Shown here: in pieces, positions 18,911 through 25,896 of the stretch
Layout: every line of letters starts with the position of its first letter
How positions within the stretch are numbered: position 1 is the stretch's first letter
Source: Calorimonas adulescens
GTDB taxonomy: Bacteria; Bacillota; Thermoanaerobacteria; Thermoanaerobacterales; UBA4877
Assembly (NCBI RefSeq): GCF_008274215.1
Contig: NZ_VTPS01000003.1
Coordinates: forward strand, 62,001-126,000
Reading direction: 5' to 3'
Length of the DNA stretch: 64,000 bases
The notes under the pieces: generated by a model
What the model was told of the DNA's origin: nothing
Databases searched by the model: none
Seen by the model: only the letters and a program-made list of their open reading frames with translations
Made by a program: the position numbers and the translations under genes

Positions 18911-18931
18911 TCATATCACATTTTGATATGA
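18911..18931. promoter_or_regulatory. inverted repeat, candidate operator at hemerythrin-like gene
   Basis: TCATATCA (18911-18918), five bases, TGATATGA (18924-18931): a perfect 8-bp dyad directly before the start of the hemerythrin-like gene on the minus strand. Its place in the leader and its symmetry suggest a repressor site; the regulator is unknown. Confidence 0.45.
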
Positions 18932-18992
18932 TATTTTTTAGAAAGGAATCAGGATTTTATGGTATAATGAAATCGATTGGAGGTTGATAATA

Positions 18993-19412
18993 ATGGCTGT
19001 AGGCAGTGTTGATATAGCGAAAATAGCAGTAAGAATGGCCCTCTCAACAAGGGAAGAGGAACATGAACTAAAGGCGAAATATCAGGAAAATGGGATTAGG
19101 GTGGCCGCTGTGGACTTTGGGGGAGATTTTTCCTCCTCGATACAAAAGATTGTGGAGAGGACATGCGTGGCTGCAAAACGTGAGGGAATAGTAACGGATA
19201 CCCATGTTGGTGAAGGAGCGGTAGCCGGAGCTGTAAGGGATGCACTTATGGAGGTATCCTTAAAGGCAAGCGGATTTAACGTAGGTGGGAAGGTTGGCCT
19301 GGCCAGGTATGGAGAACACCTTACTGTATGTGCATTCTTTGGCATAGGCCTGTTAAATCTAAATGAGGTTGTAATTGGTCTCGGACACAGGTCTGTTGGT
19401 AAAGAGTATTGA
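18993..19412 (+). CDS. HutP family protein
   Basis: This 139-residue protein resembles HutP, the L-histidine- and Mg-dependent RNA-binding antiterminator of the Bacillus hut operon. Shared features by eye are the N-terminal AVRMALS helix, the central SIQKIVERTCVAAKREG helix, THVGEGAVAGAVRDALMEV, and the final AVCAFFGIGLL/GLGHR region. No histidine-use genes are present, so the RNA target is unknown; HutP-like proteins in clostridia often stand alone. The ATG at 18993 lies 9 bases after GGAGG and is preferred over TTG 18984. The tRNA promoter overlaps its stop codon. Confidence 0.75.
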   Translation: MAVGSVDIAKIAVRMALSTREEEHELKAKYQENGIRVAAVDFGGDFSSSIQKIVERTCVAAKREGIVTDTHVGEGAVAGAVRDALMEVSLKASGFNVGGKVGLARYGEHLTVCAFFGIGLLNLNEVVIGLGHRSVGKEY

Positions 19413-19437
19413 CACTAAAGAATATTTATGTTATACT
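19409..19437 (+). promoter_or_regulatory. sigma-A promoter for tRNA-Ser genes
   Basis: TTGACA (19409-19414), 17 bases, TATACT (19432-19437). The near-consensus promoter lies across the stop codon of the HutP-like gene, 14 bases before the first tRNA-Ser. Confidence 0.8.
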
Positions 19438-19451
19438 TTGATGTGTCGCTC

Positions 19452-19540
19452 GGAGAGGTGTCCGAGGGGTTTAAGGAGCTGGTCTTGAAAACCAGTGTCT
19501 CCGCAAGGGGCCGTGGGTTCGAATCCCACCCTCTCCGCCA
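19452..19540 (+). tRNA. tRNA-Ser (TGA anticodon)
   Basis: The acceptor stem GGAGAGG (19452-19458) pairs with CCTCTCC (19530-19536), followed by G and an encoded CCA. The anticodon loop CTTGAAA gives TGA, reading UCA/UCN serine codons. A long variable arm and the GTTCGAATC T-loop are present. Length 89 bases with CCA. Confidence 0.97.
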
Positions 19541-19573
19541 TGAATAAGATATTATTTTAATGTAGCAGATTTT

Positions 19574-19664
19574 GGAGGAGTACCCAAGTCGGTGAAGGGG
19601 CGGTCTTGCTAAGACTGTAGGTCGTGAAAGCGGCGCGAGGGTTCGAGTCCCTCCTCCTCCGCCA
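19574..19664 (+). tRNA. tRNA-Ser (GCT anticodon)
   Basis: The acceptor stem GGAGGAG (19574-19580) pairs with CTCCTCC near 19660, followed by the encoded CCA. The anticodon loop TTGCTAA gives GCT for AGC/AGU serine codons. The variable arm is long and the T-loop GTTCGAGTC is intact. It lies 33 bases after the first tRNA-Ser and probably shares its transcript. Confidence 0.97.
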
Positions 19665-19679
19665 TACATGATGAAATAG

Positions 19680-19710
19680 AGCTTACCTGAAATGGTAGGC
19701 TTTTTATTTT
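19680..19710 (+). terminator. terminator after tRNA-Ser pair
   Basis: AGCTTACC (19680-19687) pairs with GGTAGGCT (19694-19701; one G-T pair) and is followed by TTTTATTTTT. Confidence 0.8.
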
Positions 19711-19757
19711 TAATTGGAGCGTTTCTGTGGTAATATAATAGTGAGGTGAGACAGGAT

Positions 19758-22472
19758 ATGCCAATAAGGTTTAGTCCGTCAGGACGATGGTTTTTATATG
19801 TGATAGCTGTTATAGTTATGCTGTTTATAATCATTGCAGGTGGAGCAGGTCTGATAGTAAACTATCAGTGGCTCTCCAGCTTAGGTTATGGAAAGATTTT
19901 TTTTGTCCGGTTTTTTGCAGAACTGGAGCTGGGCATCCCTGCCTTTTTAATAATTTTTTTCCTTCTTTACTTTTATTTTAATAAGATAAAGAGGGACTAT
20001 ATCAGATATACAGGTGATGTAATGTCACCTAAAGAGACAAAGAGGCTTAATATTTTTGTGCTGTGGGGTTCTGCCCTTATATCTGCAGTAATGTCCATAG
20101 AGCTTGCCAGCACAATGTGGCAAAACTTTTTAAACTACTTGCATTCAGCCGATTTTGGATATAATGACCCGATTTTTAATAAAGACCTGAGCCTGTATCT
20201 CTTTAAGCTGCCATTCTTAAATGGTGTTTATAACTTTTTGCTCTTTCTTATTGTAATACTGGTAGTCCTCACTGCTATAATATATGTGCTCATGTACTAT
20301 TCCAATGCAACAAGGTTTTTCAGATATTCTGAGGAGAATCATGCCTTCAGGTCTATCCCAAATAGAGAAATAATAATGATTGCCATAAACCAGGTCGCCA
20401 TACTGGGGCTGGTATTTTTTGTACTTCTCTCCTTTGGCTATTATTTAAAAGGATTTAACCTCTTGAATTCGCCTCTGGGGGTAGTGTACGGCGCTGGTTA
20501 TACAGATATACACGTGACGCTGCTCTTTAACAGGATACTCATAGGTTTATGTATTGCAGCAGGTATCATATTTGCGGTAGGCGGCCTCAGGAGAAACATA
20601 AGGCTTACTGCATCTGGACCGCTTCTGGTTATAGCTGTAGTGGTAGTGTCATATATAGCCAGTGCTGTTGTCCAGAATTTTGTAGTTTCGCCAAATGAGT
20701 TTAACAGAGAAAAGCCGTATATTAAAAACAATATCGAGTTTACACAACTCGCTTATGGTGTGAATAACATAAAGAGGATAAGCTTTGGAGATGTACAGGA
20801 TATAAGCGATGTTGATATGAACATGAACAGGAATACCATAGACAACATACGTATAAATGACTACAGGCCAGTGATTCAGGTTTACAATCAACTTCAGGGC
20901 ATACGGATGTATTATAGATTTAACGACGTAGATATTGATAGGTACAATATTGATGGTAAGCCAACAGAAGTCTTTCTATCTGCAAGGGAACTCGATAAGA
21001 ACAGGATTTCAGACCAGGCCAGGTCATGGATAAACATGCACCTTGTCTACACTCATGGCTATGGTGTGGCGGTAACCCCTGTAAACAAGGTGACTCCGGA
21101 AGGGCAGCCAGAATTCATTGTAAAGGACATACCACCTAAAGGGAGTATACAAATAAACAGGCCGGAGATCTATTTTGGTGAACTAACCAATGACTATGTT
21201 ATCGTTAATACTGATGCAAAAGAGTTTGACTATCCTGCCAGTTCGGGAGAAGATAACGTGTATACGGAGTATAGCGGCAAGACTGGCACAAAACTGGGAT
21301 TTTTTAATAGAATTTTATACACCTTGTACACAGGCGATGTAAGGCTGCTGTTTTCGAGTGATATAGGGCCTGAAAGCAGGATATTAATAAACAGGAATAT
21401 AATGGACAGGGCACAGAGGATTGCACCTTTTCTTATGTATGACGAAGACCCGTATCTTGTGATTGACAATGGCAAGCTTTACTGGATGTTAGATGCTTAT
21501 ACGGTAAGCAATAACTTCCCGTACTCCACGACTTCTGTCATAAATGGCAGGCAGTTTAATTATATAAGGAATTCGGTCAAGGTAGTCATTGACGCCTATG
21601 ACGGCTCTACTGACTTTTATATATATGACAGCAATGACCCTGTCATAAAGGTATATCAGAGCATATTTCCCTCCCTCTTCAAGCCTTTTGAGGCCATGCC
21701 CGAGGGGTTAAAAGAACATATAAGATATCCCCAAACGCTGTTTGACATACAGTCAGTTATATATGGGACATACCACATGGATAATGAACAGGTATTCTAT
21801 AACAAGGAAGACCTCTGGAACATAGCTAAAGAGAGATATCAGGAAGAGGTACAGGATATAGAGTCGCAATATATTTATATGGCGCTGCCTGACAATAGTG
21901 GTGAAGAAGAATTTATTATTATGGTACCTTACACACCGGCCACGAAAAACAATATGATATCATGGATGGCTGGGTATACAGACAGTGAAACCAAAAAGCC
22001 AATCCTTGAGATATATGAGTTTCCAAAAAATGTCCACGTGTATGGTCCTTTGGAGGTAGAAGCGCGTATTGATGAGGATGCCCATCTCTCACAACAGATA
22101 ACACTGTGGAATCAGAGCGGTTCGTCGGTGATACGTGGAAACACATTGGTTATACCAATAGACAGGTCTATACTATATGTAGAACCACTCTATATATCAT
22201 CCAGTGCTGAGAACAGCATACCAGAGGTAAAGCGTATAATAGTCTCTGACGGGTCAAAAATAGTTATGGCTGACACCATACAGGGTGCACTGGGGCAGCT
22301 CATTGGCAACCAGCAAGAAGCGACACAACCTGCTGCACCTGAAGTATCAACGGATGTAATCGTGCAGATAAGAGATGCGTATAACAAAGCAATAAATGCT
22401 TTGAAGGAGGGCAACTTTACAGAGTTTGGCAGGCTTATGGACGAGCTTGGAAAGATAATAAATGCCAAGTAG
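19758..22472 (+). CDS. UPF0182 family membrane protein
   Basis: The 904-residue protein has about seven hydrophobic helices in the first 310 residues. A large soluble, probably extracellular, part follows, with NRNTIDNIRINDYRP, WINMHLVYTHGYGVA and FGELTNDYVIVNT, all recognisable as UPF0182. The family is widespread in Actinobacteria, Firmicutes and cyanobacteria and has no settled function. The start at 19758 follows GAGGTG by 9 bases. A Pro/Ala/Thr linker (QQEATQPAAPEVST) and a short helical tail end the protein. The next gene starts 14 bases downstream. Confidence 0.9.
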   Translation: MPIRFSPSGRWFLYVIAVIVMLFIIIAGGAGLIVNYQWLSSLGYGKIFFVRFFAELELGIPAFLIIFFLLYFYFNKIKRDYIRYTGDVMSPKETKRLNIFVLWGSALISAVMSIELASTMWQNFLNYLHSADFGYNDPIFNKDLSLYLFKLPFLNGVYNFLLFLIVILVVLTAIIYVLMYYSNATRFFRYSEENHAFRSIPNREIIMIAINQVAILGLVFFVLLSFGYYLKGFNLLNSPLGVVYGAGYTDIHVTLLFNRILIGLCIAAGIIFAVGGLRRNIRLTASGPLLVIAVVVVSYIASAVVQNFVVSPNEFNREKPYIKNNIEFTQLAYGVNNIKRISFGDVQDISDVDMNMNRNTIDNIRINDYRPVIQVYNQLQGIRMYYRFNDVDIDRYNIDGKPTEVFLSARELDKNRISDQARSWINMHLVYTHGYGVAVTPVNKVTPEGQPEFIVKDIPPKGSIQINRPEIYFGELTNDYVIVNTDAKEFDYPASSGEDNVYTEYSGKTGTKLGFFNRILYTLYTGDVRLLFSSDIGPESRILINRNIMDRAQRIAPFLMYDEDPYLVIDNGKLYWMLDAYTVSNNFPYSTTSVINGRQFNYIRNSVKVVIDAYDGSTDFYIYDSNDPVIKVYQSIFPSLFKPFEAMPEGLKEHIRYPQTLFDIQSVIYGTYHMDNEQVFYNKEDLWNIAKERYQEEVQDIESQYIYMALPDNSGEEEFIIMVPYTPATKNNMISWMAGYTDSETKKPILEIYEFPKNVHVYGPLEVEARIDEDAHLSQQITLWNQSGSSVIRGNTLVIPIDRSILYVEPLYISSSAENSIPEVKRIIVSDGSKIVMADTIQGALGQLIGNQQEATQPAAPEVSTDVIVQIRDAYNKAINALKEGNFTEFGRLMDELGKIINAK

Positions 22473-22486
22473 TGAGGAGAGATGGT

Positions 22487-22780
22487 ATGGATATTGTGAT
22501 TGACCGTAAGGTAAAGGAGTACCTTAAAAGGAAAGGAGAGAATGCTATAACCGTTAAGTTGGTTACAGCAGATAGCTGCTGTGTACCTGGTGCCTTCCCT
22601 TCTGTAGAGGTTGGGCGACCAAAGGATGAGGAACTGGAGAGGTTTAAGAAGCTCAATGTTGATGGCACTGATGTCTATGTTCACAGTATGATAGAAGTAA
22701 AGGAACGGGGACTTAAGATTTATATGGAGGGATTGTCGTTTTTGAGCAGACCTGCAGTGGATGGGGTAAAGGTCTTCTAG
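22487..22780 (+). CDS. CC-motif small protein (CC/Se motif-like family)
   Basis: This 97-residue protein has one striking feature: a vicinal cysteine pair in TADSCCVPGAFPSVEVG (about residues 28-44). A VDGTDVYVHSMIEV strand and a hydrophobic ending follow. It resembles the small HesB-like group called CC/Se motif (seleno)proteins, where the second cysteine is selenocysteine in some members. Here both are ordinary TGC/TGT cysteine codons. Function is unknown; redox or metal chemistry at the CC pair is a guess. GAGGAGA lies 7 bases before the ATG. A decayed copy follows directly. Confidence 0.7.
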   Translation: MDIVIDRKVKEYLKRKGENAITVKLVTADSCCVPGAFPSVEVGRPKDEELERFKKLNVDGTDVYVHSMIEVKERGLKIYMEGLSFLSRPAVDGVKVF

Positions 22781-22787
22781 AAGTGTA

Positions 22788-22975
22788 AATTATGAGGACA
22801 GAGTAAAATACTGTACGTTTCCAACCTCATGCTGGGTCCATGTGCCAATCAAATCGGTTATGATGGGCAGTTCTGGGGATGTGGATTGGTTAAAGGATTT
22901 GAGGTATGTGTGCAAAACATTGATATAAAAGGGTATGGCATCAGACTTTATTTTGAGGGGATTAAACTATTTTAA
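22788..22975 (+). pseudogene. decayed second copy of the CC-motif small protein
   Basis: The 207 bases between the CC-motif gene and the HAD gene read as a broken relative of the former. One frame gives KYCTFPTSCWVHVPI, matching the SCC region but with TGG (Trp) in place of the second cysteine. After a shift a second frame gives GFEVCVQNIDIKGYGIRLYF and EGIKLF ending at TAA 22973-22975, matching the VYVHSMIEVKERGLKIYMEG region of the intact protein. No single frame is open through both parts and no good start is seen. The match is by eye over two segments. Confidence 0.6.
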
Positions 22976-22987
22976 GGGGGATACAGG

Positions 22988-23644
22988 ATGGGCTATAGGG
23001 CAGTGTTGTTTGACGTGGATGGAACAATAATTGATACAACTGATGCTATCATAAGCTCACTAAAGAGGGTACTCATGGAGTTTACCAGTATAGAATACAG
23101 CGAAGAAGAACTCTATGTAAGCATGGGTATAACAGGCAGCATGACCATGGACATATTTGGGGTTGCCGAGAAGGATAAGGCCATTAAGCTGTGGGACAGA
23201 TATTTCTTACAGCAATATGATAAGGTGTCATTTTTCCCTGGTGTACGTGAGACACTGGATTCTATTAAAGAGATGGGCTTTTTGACTGGTATTGTTACAT
23301 CGAAGACGAGGCATGAGCTTTCCTCTGAAAAGATACTGGATGAGGTCCGGGATGATTTTGACGTTATAGTATGCGCTGACGATGCTAAAAGGCCCAAACC
23401 CAATCCTGACCCTGTATTAAAAGCCATGGAAATTTTGAGTGTGAAAAGTAAAGAGTGTATCTATATTGGCGATAGTCTCTATGACCTTTTGGCTGCCAGA
23501 TCTGCTGGAGTATCTTTTGGTGTGGCAGTGTGGGGCTCAAAAAAACCTGAAAAGCTCTTTGAGCTGGACCCGGAGCATGTGTTTAGCGACCCGAGAGAGA
23601 TAGTGGATTTGCTTAAGGCAGGTGCTGCAAATGGGGGCAATTGA
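22988..23644 (+). CDS. HAD family hydrolase (phosphoglycolate phosphatase-like)
   Basis: The 218-residue protein has all HAD motifs: FDVDGTIIDT (residues 8-17) with the nucleophile and acid-base aspartates, VTSKTR near 104, KRPKPNPDPV near 137 with the lysine, and YIGDSLYDLLAARSAG near 160. The helical cap between residues 18 and 85 is subclass I, as in Gph and PpaX. It should remove phosphate from a small metabolite; the substrate cannot be fixed. AAGGGGG precedes the start. Its stop overlaps the start region of the repeat protein gene by 14 bases. Confidence 0.88.
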   Translation: MGYRAVLFDVDGTIIDTTDAIISSLKRVLMEFTSIEYSEEELYVSMGITGSMTMDIFGVAEKDKAIKLWDRYFLQQYDKVSFFPGVRETLDSIKEMGFLTGIVTSKTRHELSSEKILDEVRDDFDVIVCADDAKRPKPNPDPVLKAMEILSVKSKECIYIGDSLYDLLAARSAGVSFGVAVWGSKKPEKLFELDPEHVFSDPREIVDLLKAGAANGGN

Positions 23645-24134
23645 TGGCAGGATAGGTGGCATAATTGGTGGATATGACATACATGTGAGGGTGGGCAGTG
23701 GAAAGATGGAAGGCAGGATGGGAGGACAGATAAGCGGAGCCAATATTGACTTGGACTATGATTTTGACGAGGGGTATATAAGAGGCAGGATAGGTGGCAT
23801 AATTTTTGGTAAGGACTTGGATATGAATCTGTCAAGATATGGTGCATACGGGAGGTTAGGTGGTTTTATAGACGGTAATGATATAAATGTAAATGTTGCT
23901 GGCGACAGGGTTACAGGACGATGTGGAGGAGAAGTGGTTGGTTTCGACATAAGTCTGAAGATTAACGGCGATGAGGTGACGGGCCATCTGGGCGGGGATT
24001 TTATAGGAATGGATGTTGATGTGATAGCATCGGATGTGGAACCTGTCCTTATAGGGGTATGTGTGTCAATAGTGTATTATTATCAGACTATGCACAGAAA
24101 TAATAGCAGTTCTGGAGGGGGCAACAGCAACTAA
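23631..24134 (+). CDS. glycine-rich tandem-repeat protein, unknown function
   Basis: The 167-residue protein is built from about six repeats of 20-24 residues with the pattern G-R-(I/M/L/C)-GG-x(2-3)-G-x-(D/N)-(I/L)-x(10)-(V/M/I)-x-G. Examples start at GRIGGIIGGYDI, GRMGGQISGANI, GRIGGIIFGKDL, GRLGGFIDGNDI, GRCGGEVVGFDI and HLGGDFIGMDV. After the repeats comes a hydrophobic segment (EPVLIGVCVSIVYYY) and a Ser/Gly/Asn-rich tail. The regular spacing suggests stacked beta strands. No family is recognised. The start at 23631 follows AAGGCAGGTG and overlaps the HAD gene, so translation is coupled. Confidence 0.75.
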   Translation: MGAIDGRIGGIIGGYDIHVRVGSGKMEGRMGGQISGANIDLDYDFDEGYIRGRIGGIIFGKDLDMNLSRYGAYGRLGGFIDGNDINVNVAGDRVTGRCGGEVVGFDISLKINGDEVTGHLGGDFIGMDVDVIASDVEPVLIGVCVSIVYYYQTMHRNNSSSGGGNSN

Positions 24135-24165
24135 AGGCCGCCTCCTTTAATTTTGTCACGTTATG

Positions 24166-24196
24166 GTCAGACAATACTGATTTTCTATTGTTTGAC
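24166..24196. promoter_or_regulatory. inverted repeat upstream of mannitol operon, candidate MtlR site
   Basis: GTCAGACAAT (24166-24175), 11 bases, ATTGTTTGAC (24187-24196): a 10-bp dyad with one mismatch. A TTGTCA half-site precedes it at 24153-24158, and TATAAT occurs at 24208-24213. TTGxCA/TGxCAA-type half-sites are known for MtlR operators. No well-spaced -35 box is visible, as expected for an activated promoter. Confidence 0.45.
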
Positions 24197-24225
24197 TATA
24201 TGCACAATATAATGTTTAATAAAAT

Positions 24226-24457
24226 ATGGAGGACAAAACATATTTTGCTTTAGGTGATCCGCAGGAGCGTGCTATAACATTAACCCTCCCGATACTCCAT
24301 TTGATATTCTGTGGCATGTATTCGATCTGGGCATATTTGTCATTTTTGGTTGATACTTGCCAAAAGTATCGCGAGTTACGTTTAAGGGGAGAGTTTTATG
24401 TTATTGCCACGATTGATGAGGTTTTGCAGATTTACAAAATTAAAGGAGGTAAGGGTT
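24226..24457 (+). other. mannitol operon leader region
   Basis: About 230 bases separate the putative promoter from the mtlA start. They contain a short hairpin, GATACTT (24352-24358) with AAGTATC (24364-24370), and the mtlA ribosome binding site AAAGGAGGT. A 108-codon open frame from 24226 crosses into mtlA in another frame and shows no family resemblance, so it is not called a gene. A weak TAAAGG/CCTTTA hairpin at 24133-24150 may end the upstream transcript. Confidence 0.4.
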
Positions 24458-25885
24458 ATGGTAAAGGACAACGCTATCTTGACGGCCGGGGGCAGTGCGA
24501 GGACTACTCTCCAGAAGTTTGGCGGTTTTCTCGCTGGTATGGTCATACCTAATATTTCTGCCTTTATCGCTTGGGGACTTATAACGGCATTATTTATCCC
24601 AACAGGCTGGCTTCCCAATGAAAAGCTTGGGACACTGGTAGATCCAATGATAAACTTTTTGCTTCCCCTTCTGATTGGTTTTACAGGAGGAAGGCTGGTA
24701 TATGGAATAAGGGGAGGAGTAATAGGCGCTATAGCTACGGCAGGAGTTATTATAGGCTCGTCGGTGCCGATGTTTATAGGTGCAATGGTTATGGGTCCGC
24801 TTGGTGGCTATGTGATTAAAGTCTTTGATGAGTCTGTCAAGGATAAGGTGCCAACGGGTTTTGAAATGTTGGTCAGCAACTTTTCTGGCGGTATCATAGG
24901 TGGTGCCCTTGCAATACTGGCGTTTCTGGTAGTAGAACCTGTGGTGGGTAGCATCTCATCAGCACTTGGCACAGCAGCTCAATGGGTAACTGCAAAGGGA
25001 CTTCTTCCTCTTATAGCTATATTTATTGAACCAGGGAAGGTATTGTTCCTTAATAATGCGATAAACCATGGTATACTGGCGCCATTAGGCGTAGAACAGG
25101 TTCAGCAGATGGGTAAGTCTATATTCTTCCTGCTGGAGACTGACCCTGGGCCAGGCCTTGGCGTACTCCTTGCCTACTGGATTTTTGGCAGAGGCAATGC
25201 AAAGGAATCAGCACCAGGGGCAATAATAATACACTTCCTTGGCGGCATACATGAGATATATTTCCCATATATCCTGATGAATCCCATACTTATACTGGCT
25301 GTTATAGGTGGCGGGATGGCTGCCGATGCTACATTTATGTTGACCCATGCTGGCTTGGTAGCCACACCATCTCCGGGAAGTATATTTGCTGAAATTGCTA
25401 TGGCACCTAAAGGTGGGCTTATACCGGTATTGCTTGGCATAGCAGTTGGTACAGTGGTTTCATTCCTGATAGCTTCACCGCTTGTGAGGAGAGCGTCAGA
25501 GGAGACAATGGACGCCGAGAGCTTGAATATGGCAAAGAATATGGTGCAGGATTTAAAACAGCAGAGTAAGGGCATTACCAGGGCTGAGACCCTTACAGAT
25601 ATGCCAGAATTGGTTGTGTTTGCGTGCGAGGCTGGTATGGGGTCCTCAGCAATGGGCGAGTCTATATTAAAGAAGAAGTTAAAAGAGGCCGGATTTGACA
25701 TTAGGGTGGAACACAGCCCGGTAAACCAGATATCAAAGGACGCTGACGTGATATTTACACAGAAAAGCCTTGCAGACAGGGCAAGGCAGGTTGTGCCGGA
25801 CGCCAAGATATACATCGTAGAGAATTTCTTAGACAGCAAGACCTATGACTCATTTATATACGACCTTAAGAATATAAAGAAATAG
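24458..25885 (+). CDS. mtlA: PTS mannitol-specific EIICB component
   Basis: The 475-residue protein has an EIIC membrane domain (residues 1-345) with the family segments [27 protein letters not shown] and [11 protein letters not shown] linker leads to an EIIB domain with the phosphocysteine in [16 protein letters not shown] (about residues 387-402). It imports mannitol and phosphorylates it to mannitol-1-phosphate. The EIIA domain is separate (mtlF), as in many Firmicutes. The AAAGGAGGT site sets the start at 24458, 60 bases after an earlier in-frame ATG. It leads the mtlA-mtlR-mtlF-mtlD operon. Confidence 0.95.
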   Translation: MVKDNAILTAGGSARTTLQKFGGFLAGMVIPNISAFIAWGLITALFIPTGWLPNEKLGTLVDPMINFLLPLLIGFTGGRLVYGIRGGVIGAIATAGVIIGSSVPMFIGAMVMGPLGGYVIKVFDESVKDKVPTGFEMLVSNFSGGIIGGALAILAFLVVEPVVGSISSALGTAAQWVTAKGLLPLIAIFIEPGKVLFLNNAINHGILAPLGVEQVQQMGKSIFFLLETDPGPGLGVLLAYWIFGRGNAKESAPGAIIIHFLGGIHEIYFPYILMNPILILAVIGGGMAADATFMLTHAGLVATPSPGSIFAEIAMAPKGGLIPVLLGIAVGTVVSFLIASPLVRRASEETMDAESLNMAKNMVQDLKQQSKGITRAETLTDMPELVVFACEAGMGSSAMGESILKKKLKEAGFDIRVEHSPVNQISKDADVIFTQKSLADRARQVVPDAKIYIVENFLDSKTYDSFIYDLKNIKK

Positions 25886-25896
25886 TGGTGGTATAA

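Noticed and set aside
19415-19834. 139-codon minus-strand ORF with WDSNPRPLAE-type sequence
   Set aside because: It is the well-known spurious frame antisense to serine tRNA genes; two tRNA-Ser genes explain the sequence completely.
24340-24365. Possible sigma-54 promoter TTGGTTGATACTTGCC in the mtl leader
   Set aside because: GG and GC are 9 rather than 10 bases apart, and no AAA+ activator belongs to the mtl operon; mtlR here is not of that class.
24226-24552. 108-codon plus-strand ORF before mtlA
   Set aside because: It lacks a family match, overlaps mtlA in another frame, and most of it is explained as mtl leader.
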